DNA of 64,000 nucleotides, taken from NCBI RefSeq assembly GCF_029784155.1, contig NC_073693.1:150786843-150850842 (forward strand). Reading direction: 5' to 3'. Of the stretch, positions 9,683 to 20,330 are shown one piece after another (position 1 is the first letter of the stretch; each line of letters begins with the position of its first letter). The notes under the pieces were generated by a model, which searched no databases, had not been told where the DNA came from, and saw only the letters and a list, made by a program, of their open reading frames with translations. The translations under genes and the position numbers were made by a program. This stretch comes from Uranotaenia lowii. Its lineage: Eukaryota; Arthropoda; Insecta; Diptera; Culicidae.

Positions 9683-11503
9683 TGTTACATTGTATGAGTT
9701 TTGAAAGTAACAACATACGTAGAATGAGAAACACTGATAAGCAGTATACATAATCAAACGAACACTGTACCGCTCAAAGCAACGTACTGAGCATAGCCGC
9801 TCTACTGCGATGGCATCTACTGTTCTCCGACTGAATTGTCACTCCCAGTTCCGCCCAAAAGCAAGTGCATGATAATCCTCAACTGAATATCACCCATCTA
9901 GCAGTGGATTTCGATTCCGTCAGGCTATCGCAAAAAGAATATTGGTGATCCAACTATTCGCGGACGAGCCGCACAATCAACACGACATCAAGAAATTCGT
10001 CTCACGTTGAAAGGACGAGAATCATACTGCACCCAGTTGAGCTTGGAATTCAACGAATAAAACTAGCCAATTATTCCAAAAGGTAGTGGGAGCTCAGTTG
10101 AGGAAAAGAACTGTCCAGAAAGTATCAAACTCCCGTTGGAACATCGAGTCAAAGAGGAAAATCAATCCCGTCAATCCGGAAAACCACACCTCGGTTCAAG
10201 TGTGTCGAAAATCTGGCTTTGAGCATAAACCCCGACAATCTAAGCATGTGTGGATGTCATTGGGAATCATGCATGCTGAAAAAGTAGAGATCGTGTGAGA
10301 AAAGAAACATCAACCACAACACACAGGTAAAGTTGATCCCTTACGTTCTATTCGACCAGATTAAATAAATGTTAACATTCCCATGCGCATACAAATTGCT
10401 CTACGTGAAGACACAACATCACACAGTGGTAGCAAGAAGAATCCTACAAAAGTTACCGGTGGTGTAGAGAATCGGGCAGCTGATTGCCATAGCTCTGGTT
10501 GAATTGGTGAACACATCGATCAGAAGAAGGTCCTCGTCGAAGACGAAGGTATGATACTTTTATACTCATGCGCCAAATTAAAGCGAACTAAATGGATGAT
10601 TTTTCAGGGCCTTTTTAAATCGATTCTGATTCCCTCTGGGAAGACAGAAACGCGGCGTCAATATTGCATGCGACGCTTGAAGCCCGATCAGCTGATCGCT
10701 AGTCTTCACCCCTCCGAGTGTGTATAAAATTCATATCGCGTTGTGCTCGATATCATTGGGGAGAGGAGAACTGAGGCGGATAACTTTGAAAACGACAGCG
10801 ACTACCGTGTTCGTCGAGAGAGAAAACTTGCATGTGTGCTTATCAAGGAAGGAAGCCGAAGACAGATAATCCCAACCGCCAAAACAACACCGATTTTGAA
10901 GCCGTGGGAGAACATTTCTGCATGTGTGCATGCCTAAGAAGAAGTATCGACGGAGGGTCATCTGAACTGCGAGAATAATAACAATCGTGTCGCCGTGGGA
11001 GAACGAGTTGCATGTGTGCATGCCAGCGAAGAGAGGAACAAAACAGAAAGTCTCGGATGCATGCTTAGACTTTCGGATGACCGCAGCATAAACTAGGAAC
11101 CGTAATAGTGGTAGTGTCAATACACTTGCATGCATGCGAAAGGAAAACGTGAGGAGTAAATGCATGCGAGCATAGTAGTGTTTGATCCGAGGTCCCGTCG
11201 ATGATCTGCAGCAGCGATGAATTTGTTGACAGCGGTACAGGTTAGATTTAGCTTATAAGTATTCATAATACCAGTAGAGTTTCCAGAATGAAACTAATTA
11301 TATCGTGCCATTATTAATTATTGAGATGTTTAGGCCAAGTGCCAAATGATTTGTAGAGATTATTTATGCGCTTCTCGATCAGAAAACTTAACGCTTGCCG
11401 ACTCAATGTCCGGCCTATTAAGCTGAATAAAATTCTTGTTTCATCAAACACAAATTATTGCGTGTTGAGTTTTATGCACTCCGGGTAAGGCTAAGTCGTT
11501 ACA
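9683..11503 (+). repeat. 3' long terminal repeat (1821 bp)
   Basis: This is a near-identical copy of 1678-3498. The three differences noticed are at 10334 (T for C), 10394 (A for G) and 10549 (G for T). It ends CGTTACA at 11503, followed by the second AATG duplication at 11504-11507. Confidence 0.93.
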
Positions 11504-11507
11504 AATG

Positions 11508-12710
11508 TTGACAGATCGAACAGATCAGCTCAAGCGTTGGACCGAGCATTTTGAACAACTCTTCCGAGACACGAAAAGCGATGGCCAACAGAACCCGCAG
11601 CACGAAGCGCCAATAGTAAGCCGCATAAATGGCGTCAACTCGAAAGCGCACTCGCTGGCTGAAATAGAAGCGGCAATCAAAAACATGAAAAGCAACAAAG
11701 CACCTGAGATCGATTGCATCCCTGCTGAAATGCTAAAAGCCGGCCCTGCCGTGTCAGCACCAATGTTGCACCGTCTCCTCGCTGACATTTGGGATACGGC
11801 AACATTCTCGGCCGACTGGATGCAGAGTGTCCTCGTAAAGGTCCCGAAGAAAGGAGACCTGGCAGAGTGCGATAACTGGCGAGGGATAACGCTGATTTGT
11901 ACAACCCTCAAAGTACTCTGCATAGTGATCCTGAACAGGATCCAGGAGAAAATCGACGCTACATTCCGACGGCAACAAGCTGGATTCCGATCCGGATGAT
12001 TATGTGTAGATCACATCACAACGCTACGAATCATACTGGAACAAATCAACGAATTCCAGGACTCTCTTCTGCTGGTTTTCGTTGATTTCGAAAAATCATT
12101 CGACCGACTTAACCATGAAAACATCTGGGCTGCTCAAATGCTAAGAGGAGTACCAGAGAAACTAGTTCATCTCATCGAAGCACAATACGAGGCATTTTCG
12201 TGCAAAGTCTTGCGCAACGGTGTCTTGTCCGAACCAATCCCGATAACTGCTAGAGTGAGACGAGGGTCTATTTTGTCACCGCTGCTTTTTGCCATAGTAA
12301 TGGATGAGATCTTGACTGGATCGATTGACTTTGAACCAGACCTAGGGTTGCCGTGGAATCCTTCAACAATGGAGTAGCTAAATGACCTTGACCTGGCAGA
12401 TGATATTGTTTTGCTCGACCAAAGATAACAAGACATGAAGAGCAAATTCGTCGACAAAACCGAAAGCTCTAAGGCAGCAGGTCTCAAAATCATTGTCGGA
12501 AAGACCAAATTGATGGATATCAACACAGTAAATCCTTTCAATTTCATGGTAGCTATGCAACAAGTTGAGAAAGTGGAGTGCTGCTAGTATCTTGGTAGCC
12601 AGATAACGCCTGATGAAGGGATCAGAGAAGACATTGAATCCCGGATCAGGAAGGCCCGATTTGCATTTGCGAGTCTCCGGACCATTTGGCGGTCAATTTT
12701 TCGCTGAACA
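11508..12710 (+). pseudogene. Decayed LINE-type retrotransposon, reverse transcriptase half
   Basis: This is the continuation of the LINE interrupted at 1677. One frame, opened at 11505, carries the whole reverse transcriptase region in order: NMKSNKAPEIDCIPAEML, NWRGITLICT, QAGFRSG, VFVDFEKSFDRL, SPLLF and LADD (the catalytic pair). It is interrupted by in-frame stops at 11997-11999 (TGA, probably from CGA), about 12375-12377, near 12427 and near 12585. The homology ends at about 12710 without a visible poly(A). Many C-to-T-type stops point to old neutral decay, in contrast to the fresh gypsy element inside it. Not functional. Confidence 0.8.
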
Positions 12711-12869
12711 ATTTTGTCCAAGACCGTAACTTCGTATCTAATTAGGCAAAAAAGATATTAGCTGTTTAAAAGGGGTATGTCTTTTTTCATTAAAAACAAT
12801 GAATTCAATGGACATCACTGCTGAATGCCTAGCCAATACCATAAGAAAAGCAAAGGGGTTTGTCAATGC

Positions 12870-12953
12870 ATATCGTGTAATCCGAGGTTTCACTTATCCA
12901 AGATGGTCCTTCCCCCGACTATCTCGGAAAAGCGGGGTTCTACTGTATAAGGA
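12870..12953 (-). mobile_element. Possible pogo/Tigger-type terminal repeat remnant
   Basis: Read on the minus strand from 12949, the sequence begins with a TA and CAGTAGAACCCCGCTTTTCC, followed by GAGATAGTCGGGG and then CTTGGATAAGTGAAACC. CAGTAGAACCCCG...ATCCG is the style of pogo/Tigger TIRs. The other end was not found, so this looks like a single terminus or a solo fragment. Confidence 0.35.
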
Positions 12954-13472
12954 GGTGCTCATTTTTTTTTAAATATAAATTTTGAATTCCAAATTTGAAG
13001 TTTCAATTTGATCCCAAATTTTGAACTTGAATCATAAGTTTTTTATACTTTATTTATAATAGATTATTTTTCCGAATGGAATGATTCTGATTCTGCAGCT
13101 AATTTTTGTATGATAACTAATTTCACCATGGTTGGTCAGCACTTCTCAAATCCAACCACGCGCTGTGTAAATCGCACTGTTATCTGCTTCGATTTTCAGA
13201 GCACCACACTTCCTTCCGAAATGCTCTACACTCGTTTCCGAGCAAAGCCGAAGCCAAGTGCCGAGCGAAACCGGTGCCCCAATAGCAGCACTATTGTGAG
13301 AGCAGGAGAAATCCCAAAACACACAACTGAAGTGCATTTTTTTCCTTCTCTTCCTACCGCAGTTGGCAAATAAACAACATGAAACGATATTGTTTCTTCT
13401 TCTTCTATTTCATATTTTTGTTGGGAAAGAACCAAACCAACTGAGTAACTTCACCGCTGCTCCCCTACACTT
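12954..13472. other. Unassigned, moderately GC-rich block
   Basis: No TIR, ORF with known motif or RNA gene is seen. Sequence around 13140-13370 is less AT-rich than its surroundings and has a short open frame (13110-13373) that I do not recognise; it may be part of an unrecognised repeat. Confidence 0.3.
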
Positions 13473-13604
13473 ATGCCATATTCGTTTTCATCCTGGTGGT
13501 GCACCGGTAGTGCACCAAGTGCTGTCAAAGCGTTTTTTTTTATATGAAGATGACAGCAGTTGGTGCACAACCATCTTTCCACCAGATGAAAACGAATATG
13601 GCAT
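13473..13604. mobile_element. Short palindromic MITE, ~130 bp
   Basis: Inverted arms TGCCATATTCGTTTTCATC and their complement lie at 13474-13492 and 13585-13603. Secondary matches continue inward (CTGGTGG/CCACCAG, GTGCACCAA/TTGGTGCAC, GCTGTCA/TGACAGC). TTA flanks both ends, which would fit a 3-bp duplication of the PIF/Harbinger type. It has no coding capacity. Confidence 0.65.
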
Positions 13605-13958
13605 TAGTTTGCTGATTTTTTTCTCTTGCTCTCACCCTGGCGAAGGCTTCTCTGCTCTTTGATTGGGTGAACGCTCGGCGTCGCAACAGAGCAGGGCAAG
13701 TGTTTCAGAACGAAAAGTTCACTGAGTTGCATTTTTCAAGCCGCTCGGGGAGAAATGGACAATCATGGACAACAATTTTCATCAGTTTACTGTCGGAATA
13801 TTTCAGTTCCACGCTGTTCCTTCAGCAAACAGTTTGGATCATATTATGTTTGAAGTAAAAACTTGAAGAAAACTGAAAATGGAATGTTTTATTATAAACA
13901 AATATTCAATAATTACAAAAAAAAACAGGATTTTATACATAGATTGTTTTATAAAGTA
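13605..13958. other. Unassigned intervening sequence
   Basis: It carries no feature I can support; two short open frames here have no recognisable motif. Confidence 0.3.
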
Positions 13959-14864
13959 TGGGAGAGTGGGGAATCATGGGCTACTTTTTTTAGTTGTTCC
14001 ATAACTTCTTTATTATAAAAGATAAAATGAAAATAAAAAATGGTATGGTTTTCTACATTTTCAAGGTATCATAAGGTTTTTTTTAATTTTTAATAAGTCC
14101 TTTTTCCCACATTCTGACTATTTGAAAAAAAGCAATATTTTTTGGATTTTGAAAAATGGTGGAGAATCGTGGGCCACCAAATCCAAATTGATCTAATAAC
14201 ATGCAAAGTTTATGAGTTGACCCAAAACTGTGATTTCCTAATTCATTTCGTTATTCAAAAGCAATTTCAGATGATGAAATAAAAAAGAGAGCTGTGTACG
14301 ATCGCATAAATTCCAAAACCTGGCTCGCGAACGTTTTGGCAAAATTTCTTATATAGGATGGACAAAATATTTTTCATAACTCTTCATTTGGCGTAAGAAA
14401 ATATTGCAGATAGGTAAAACATATTTTAAGTTCTGAATGTGTATAAAAACATAAAAATATATGTGATTCAAGATGTGTGGCCCACGATTCCCCACAAGCT
14501 ATGATTTGCAAATTGGTTGTGTTTGTGTGACTTATTGATGTTTCATCAAAAATTCCTTTTCCACGTGAAAGATCATGACAAAACAAAGATCATAAGCATA
14601 TGAGCATATTTTTGTTATGCACTTTAGGCTCCCCATCGATGAAATTAGCGGGTGTTTTTTTAATTATGTAAGTAAATTTTTCTAACTTTTTATAGCTTGA
14701 TAAATAAAAAAAGCATATGATGCGTATTTCAGTCAATAACATATAGGAATATATGCTCAAGCAAAGCGACGACGATGACTGTTGTTTCGAGATTTTTATC
14801 TCAACACATATCAACACATAAAAGTGGCCCACGTTTCCCCATGGCCCACGATACCCCCCCCCCC
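13959..14864. mobile_element. TIR element of the GGGGAGAGTGGGG family, copy A (906 bp)
   Basis: The left end TGGGAGAGTGGGGAATCATG and the complement of the right end (GGGG...TATCGTGGGCC) are inverted, with TA on both sides (13957-13958 and 14865-14866). The motif GTGGGGAATCGTGGGCC or variants recur as subterminal copies at about 14160 (plus) and 14474-14500 (minus). No transposase is present, so this is a non-autonomous element. The right part is homologous, in reverse orientation, to 32955-33112. Confidence 0.7.
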
Positions 14865-15151
14865 TACTCAAAAATGATGAAAATTTCATATAACCAAAAA
14901 ACAAGTTCAAACAAAACAATTAAAATGCTAAAAATTACTTAAAAATGATGAAGAATAACAATAAGAGAAAATATGACAAAAAAAAAACAATTATTATAAA
15001 CCGTACAAGAAAAGTGCTAAATGCATCAAAAACATGATATAAATATAATACAAAATTAATAAAAATGATCTTAAACCGATTAAAAATAACGTAAGTGATT
15101 ATAATAGTAATTTTATTGTAGTAATAAGTGATAAAATAGTTGAAAAAAACA
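14865..15151. other. AT-rich unassigned sequence
   Basis: Simple A/T-rich DNA with no recognisable gene or terminal repeat. Confidence 0.3.
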
Positions 15152-15224
15152 CCGTTCGATTTTGGCAACATTCGATTTTGGCAACCCAAAATGTTCGTGT
15201 TGTGTTGCCAAAAACGAACGGGGT
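15152..15224. mobile_element. Very short inverted-repeat element (~73 bp)
   Basis: ACCGTTCGATTTTGGCAACA at the left and GTTGCCAAAAACGAACGGGG at the right are nearly perfect inverted copies of one another, with a duplicated ATTCGATTTTGGCAACC inside the left arm. It is probably a MITE reduced to its terminal repeats. Confidence 0.45.
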
Positions 15225-16752
15225 CTGTAGTACTTTTTGGTGAACATTCGTTCTTACAACATTCTTGTTGAAACCGATGGTACTATTCGCCATCACTTCT
15301 GTTAAAAAATCTTCTGGAGCTTACCACAGTGATAACTAAGAGTGTGAAAAATATATATTCAAAGAAATCACCGTCTTCTTAGCGTTAGACATTAAATCGC
15401 TTATTGACTTTCTCTAATTTTTTTTATCCACAATTAAAACTTATCCTCAAAGCCTAGATTTTTTTTCCCTACAAACGGTTAAAACTTCCTTTTTTTTTTA
15501 ATTGAAGTTCTGAAGTGGATCATTCCGTTACCGATCCAACAGTGGAAAATGAGTTTTCCACAAGTAGACGAAGAAGAAGAAGAAGTGGATCATTGCATTG
15601 AGAGGTTGAGCAAGGTGGTCGAAATCACAGGAAAATGTACAATTTTACATATTTTTAGGATACTATCTTCAAAAATACATTCTTGATTCTAGAATTTTGA
15701 TCCAGATTTTTATGATTATGTTTATATCATTGGGACAGGATTTCTAAAGCTATATTATGACTTTGGTGATATAAAATGCAAATGATAAGTGAAACTCAAT
15801 TTATCGATTTTTGATATACATGTTCTGTCAAATTTTTTGAAAAAGCATAACAGATAATCGTCAAAGACCTCTTGGTTAGAATCACAGAATTTCAGATATT
15901 AATTGTTTTCATCAAAAACTAATATTTTTTTCGGTAACTTTGATACCGGCTTATTCATCTTTAAAAAAAGTCGAAAACCGCTCACTCAGGCTTTAAATAT
16001 TATTAAACTGTCGTAATTTTCGTCAACATTCCAAAATAAACAAATTCTCACAAGCTTTTGTTTTATTATAATAGAACAAGCATTTTTGCCAAAATGGATA
16101 GAATAATTTTGAAATATATCTGTTGAATATATTTTCATCATACAAATATATTTTTGCTTGAAACTGAAGTAATGACTTCACTAACGGACATCGAAATTCC
16201 TTTGATCATGATTTTTTGCTGCTCTTCCGACTCTTTTTAATGGACTTTGCTTTCTAAAGTAGTGTAAGAGTTAAAAAATTAAGAGAAATTAATCCTGAAT
16301 AAAAAAAACTCTGACCAATCTTGACCAATCGTCACCTTAAATTCAAATAATTTTGAAAGTTCTTCAAAACCCCTCGATATTTTACCTTAATTTGATTACA
16401 TAGTGTTGTCATTTTATCATAATTTGTGAAATAATATGGAGAATGAGGGCGTCAGATACCGTAATGTTTAGCATGGATAAAAGAAATGCCTGTTTCAATT
16501 TTAAACGTCGACAAGATAAGTCTTTTTTAACCATCCAAAAAGGTCTGCCCAAACAAACTCCAATATTACGTTATACCAATAAACAATTTTGCATTTATGC
16601 CTTGAAAAAAACATAATAAATACTTAAAATTCCAGAAAAATGTTAACATTTCGAATGATTGTGGGGTAAATTTTGTTTAAATTTGGTGATGGTGTTTATT
16701 AAAGTAAGGTTGTTTTTTTTTCCATTTCTATTGAGCATTTTCATTATTCCAG
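15225..16752. other. Unassigned AT-rich sequence, possibly intronic
   Basis: No TE terminus, ORF or RNA gene is recognised over this 1.5 kb. The last ~45 bases form a pyrimidine-rich tract ending in AG at 16751-16752, the acceptor side of the exon candidate that follows. Confidence 0.3.
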
Positions 16753-16822
16753 AACCGATTCTGACCGTCGAACAAATAGCGGAGATTCAGCTTCGTACAC
16801 AATGGTTTATAACGGTTTTATG
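16753..16822 (+). other. Candidate host exon (70 nt)
   Basis: A pyrimidine-rich tract ends in AG at 16751-16752 and GTAAGA follows at 16823, giving textbook splice sites for a 70-nt exon. Two of its three frames are open. One reads TDSDRRTNSGDSASYTMVY and the other PILTVEQIAEIQLRTQWF. Base composition is clearly richer than the flanks. I recognise no protein family, so this is only a candidate. The ~280 bases after it and the sequence 17820-18120 are also less AT-rich and non-repetitive, which would fit host intron. Confidence 0.35.
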
Positions 16823-17113
16823 GTAAGAAGCTTTCAATTTTCTAAAAACTAACTCTACCCTCTAATGCGGTTTGAATACAAATTCCTAAGATGCCTCCCA
16901 TTTTACCATAAAGCTCCCTAACGATGTCACTCCAAACAGCAGTGAATGATAACCGCAAATCAACTGGAAAATTACCGTCACCCAAACCGTCCAGCAGCCG
17001 GCAGACAGCCATTCATGGTTTACCGTATGCGTTGGATTGTCGGTTGGATGAACGTTGAATATTACCGGACCAGCTAATTCTGGCTCAGGGATCCATACAT
17101 CTACATGCATATT

Positions 17114-17819
17114 AGGGTGTCCCAAAATCGCACAAGCTCAACCCCCAAATGATAGATTAAGGTGTGGAGAACACACTTTTGTATGGGACCAACTTAAAAA
17201 ATCTTGTTTATAGGTTCCGCAAACGCGATCTTTGAAAAAAGTCCTATTTTAAAAATTAGATTAAAAACAAATTCCAAGTACTAAAATTGTACAAGAAATA
17301 CATTTTTAATTTATTTTAAAATTATGTTATGGATTATGCACTACACGATAAAAATAAAAATGAACCAATTTCGAATCAAAATTTAATTTATTTCCTAGAT
17401 TTCCTAGAATTCATTTTATTTCCTAGAGAAAAGTCACAATTTAAGATATTTTTTGTTTTATATATCAAATCCGACTAAATGAACACCTACTTGAAAATCA
17501 AAACACTTGCAAAACTAGACTTACATGATTTAAGGGAATCATCAGCGTATCAATACCGTATCCCAAATTTGACAACGTGAAGGGATTGCACTGAATCTCA
17601 AGTTTGAAAGGTATTCTGAGACATTGTGTTCTGAACATGTATAAAAAACTGTGTTTTCATCCAATATTTTTTTCCACAAAGCGTCATATAAAGCATATAA
17701 AATTAACTGCTTGCTTTCTAATGTTGATGCTAATTTGGTTCATTTTTTAATTTTAACGTGTAGTCTTAATCCTAAAATCTATATTTTATTTTTATTTTTC
17801 TTATTTTTTGGGACACCCT
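17114..17819. mobile_element. TIR element AGGGTGTCCCAAAA (706 bp)
   Basis: AGGGTGTCCCAAAA at 17114-17127 and TTTTGGGACACCCT at 17806-17819 are perfect inverted copies. There is no transposase. It has split non-repetitive sequence of host type on each side. A second inverted-repeat element lies inside it. Confidence 0.65.
17344..17764. mobile_element. Nested MITE with ACTACACG ends
   Basis: ACTACACGATAAAAATAAAA at about 17341 and the complement of TTTAATTTTAACGTGTAGT ending at about 17765 form ~30-bp inverted repeats (both arms continue into AATGAACCAA). It lies wholly inside the AGGGTGTCCC element, so it is either nested or the inner part of the same family. Confidence 0.45.
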
Positions 17820-19345
17820 GATGCGTAAACTAGTCCCCTAACCACAAACCAACAACCGAACAGCCATTGAAATCGAACGAACAGGAGCAGGACATTAACA
17901 TACTCTGTCTACTGGCTGAGGACAGACAGAAAACACATTCGCATCTTGTGCACGTCCTCCGTCGACCAACTTCATTGCATAGGATTCGTTATCCTATCAG
18001 GGAGCCACTCTAGTGATGGTGGGAAATTCGAGTGACATGGTCCTTGAGGATTGTCCATTACTCCTGACTAATGGGCGAATTTTCCTGCTCCAGCGAGTGA
18101 ATGGGATCGTCTGACTAACTGAAACAGATTATGGGTGGTGAATATTTATTTCCGGACGGATGAAAACTTTCTTTAAAACAGTTGACTAAGCCCATGAGCC
18201 ACTTTTATCAAACTTCTAATGGATAATCTCCCGAAAATACGAATATCTTCAAAGTTAAACCCTTTAAATTCAAATGCATTGGTTTTAAACATCGTTGAAG
18301 GAGTGAACAAATTGCGGATAAGAGTAAAAGTTTGATTCTATTGTAAACTTGATAAGCTTGAAATTTTATAAAGGGCCTCCATAATTGAAAATTTCTCGGG
18401 TGATCCTTCATAACTTCGAATAATCATAATAGTTGCATCGGAATATTACTGTTAAAATATCAAAGATACCTATCATAACATCATGCATGCTCTAATCGTT
18501 TTTTTCTGGCATTCAAAACGCTGAATGTCGTGTTTTCAACAAAACTATTTCATCAAACTTTCTTTGAAAATTGGATTAAACTTCAATTTTGATCACTAGT
18601 GATTAGGATTGGAAGACCGTTAAAAATTTTGGCTGAAGGAGATATGTTCGACACACGAAATTCATTCTACAGTCTACTCCTGATTGCTGTAGATTCCAAT
18701 GTCAAAATAGTATCAGCCTTGCCCCTGCAAAATGTAGTTTTAGGGGAGAGGCGGGCTGGATGCGTATACTAAGCAGAATACATTTTCTCCCATATTCCAA
18801 AAGATAGGAGTCTGAAAACAATATGCACATGAGCGGACATCTGTTTGATATATTTACGTTAGAAAAAATCTGTTAAAGTTTTTTACAGATTTCAAGGAAA
18901 TAATTTTAAAATAAAGGAAGTCAAAATAGCCGATTTCCAAAACCGGGCGGATATTTATGTATGCGCATATTTATGTTTTTAGCTATATTTCAGTTCCACT
19001 TGCAAAATTCTCGTATAATTTAATTGAAAATGGTAGAAACTAATGTTAGGCATACGTCAAGGCGGAAAAATGACAAAATTATTGATCACTAGATTTTTTT
19101 TGCACTTAACATAGTTTGGGATGCCATTTGTCTATATTTCATGTTGATCTTTCGTTCATATCATGTTTGAATCAGATCAGTAATAAACTCTTCATTTCTC
19201 ACTGTTGGATTGTAATTAGAGCTTGGTTTTTTATGCATCATTGACAAAAAAGCAAGAAAGTTATGTGGCTATTCTTTTTTTTTATAGAGGCATTTAATCT
19301 GCCTGATATGGGCATTCAAAAACTATCTCTTATTACAATATCTAA
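17820..19345. other. Unassigned; host-like then AT-rich
   Basis: 17820-18130 is moderately GC-rich and unique in this window, like intergenic or intronic host DNA. The rest is AT-rich, with an isolated TTTTAGGGGAGAGGCGGGC at about 18739 that resembles one end of the GGGGAGAGTGGGG family, without a partner. Confidence 0.3.
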
Positions 19346-20330
19346 TCTATATATATAAAAAGCAATTTTTGTATGTTTGTTTGTTTGTTTGTCCTCTATA
19401 GACTCAGCCGTCTTAAGAGCTAGAGACCTGAAATTTGGCATGGATGCTCACTAGGACCAGGAAGGATGAAACATGTTTTCAGATTTCCGGATGACCTCTT
19501 CTGAAGGGGGTCTTCCATACATAAAAACTATTGTTTTCGGGATGTTAACGTTACTTTTCGTCGGATTGTGATGAAAATTTCCACATGAGTGTTTTGTAAG
19601 ACGAGCAATCGATTTCAGGTGTCAAATTTTGTGTAAGGGGATCGGCCAAAGGGGTCGTCCATATTAACTATAAACTGTTAATGCGATATTGTCTTTATTA
19701 TACATCGGATTCAGATGAAAATTGGTACACGAGAGAACGGGCAATCGATTTTGAGTATCAAATTCAGTGTAAGGGGCCGGCATAGGGTGTCGTCCATATT
19801 AACCTTTCAATATTTTTGGAATATCGTCGTTATCATACATCGGATTGGGATGAAAATTTGCTCACGGTAGTTTTCGATTTTCGATTTCAGATGTCTAATG
19901 TTTCGCCAAGGGTCGACGAAAGGGGTCGTCCATATTGATCAATTTTTCACTGTTTTTTTTGGCAATATTGACGTTATTATGCAATGGATTTCTTTGAAAA
20001 TTTGCACACGGGAGTTTTGATAGAAGGGCAATCGATTTCAGATATCAAAGATTTATAAGAGGCCATCTAAAGAGGTTTAATTTTTTGGCAATAATTACGT
20101 TGTTAGGCAACGATCGAGTCAAAACTTATACATGGGGATTTTTGATTCCTGATTTCAAATTTAGTAACAAACGACAGAAAAAGTGATTGTGCAATATTTT
20201 TGCAATTAATTAACAATGAATTCGAAGTGCATCTGGAAAATGCTTGGAAATTGAAATGAATACAAACTGTTCATGAATCATGACATATTCCAAGTTGAAA
20301 GCGAAACGGAGTTCGTACGGGCTCAGCTAG
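19346..20330 (+). mobile_element. Helitron-like element, copy 1 (985 bp)
   Basis: It starts A|TCTATATATATAAAAAGC, followed by TTTGTTTGTTTGTTTGTC and a CTCTATAGACTCAGC block, and ends GGGCTCAGCTAG|T. TC...CTAG ends inserted between A and T are the hallmark of Helitrons. The inner part is about five tandem units of ~136 bp, each with GGTCGTCCATATTAAC-like and GCAATCGATTTCAG-like segments. No RepHel gene is present. I do not see a convincing 3' hairpin, so the class assignment is moderate. Two other copies with the same ends are at 30031-31589 and 45940-49078. Confidence 0.6.

Larger units (their letters stand above)
1678..11503 (+). mobile_element. Ty3/gypsy LTR retrotransposon, full-length, no env
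   Basis: The element is 9826 bp long: 5' LTR 1678-3498, primer-binding site at 3499, gag and pol 3624-8914, 3' LTR 9683-11503. The pol order protease, reverse transcriptase, RNase H, integrase places it in Ty3/gypsy (Metaviridae) rather than Ty1/copia. No third ORF follows pol, so there is no env gene. The two LTRs differ at only three positions I could find (2329/10334, 2389/10394, 2544/10549), so insertion is recent. It sits in the plus orientation inside an older LINE, with AATG on both sides. Despite its youth it carries frame breaks and stops in gag and pol, so this copy is probably non-autonomous unless some of them are assembly errors. Confidence 0.93.
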
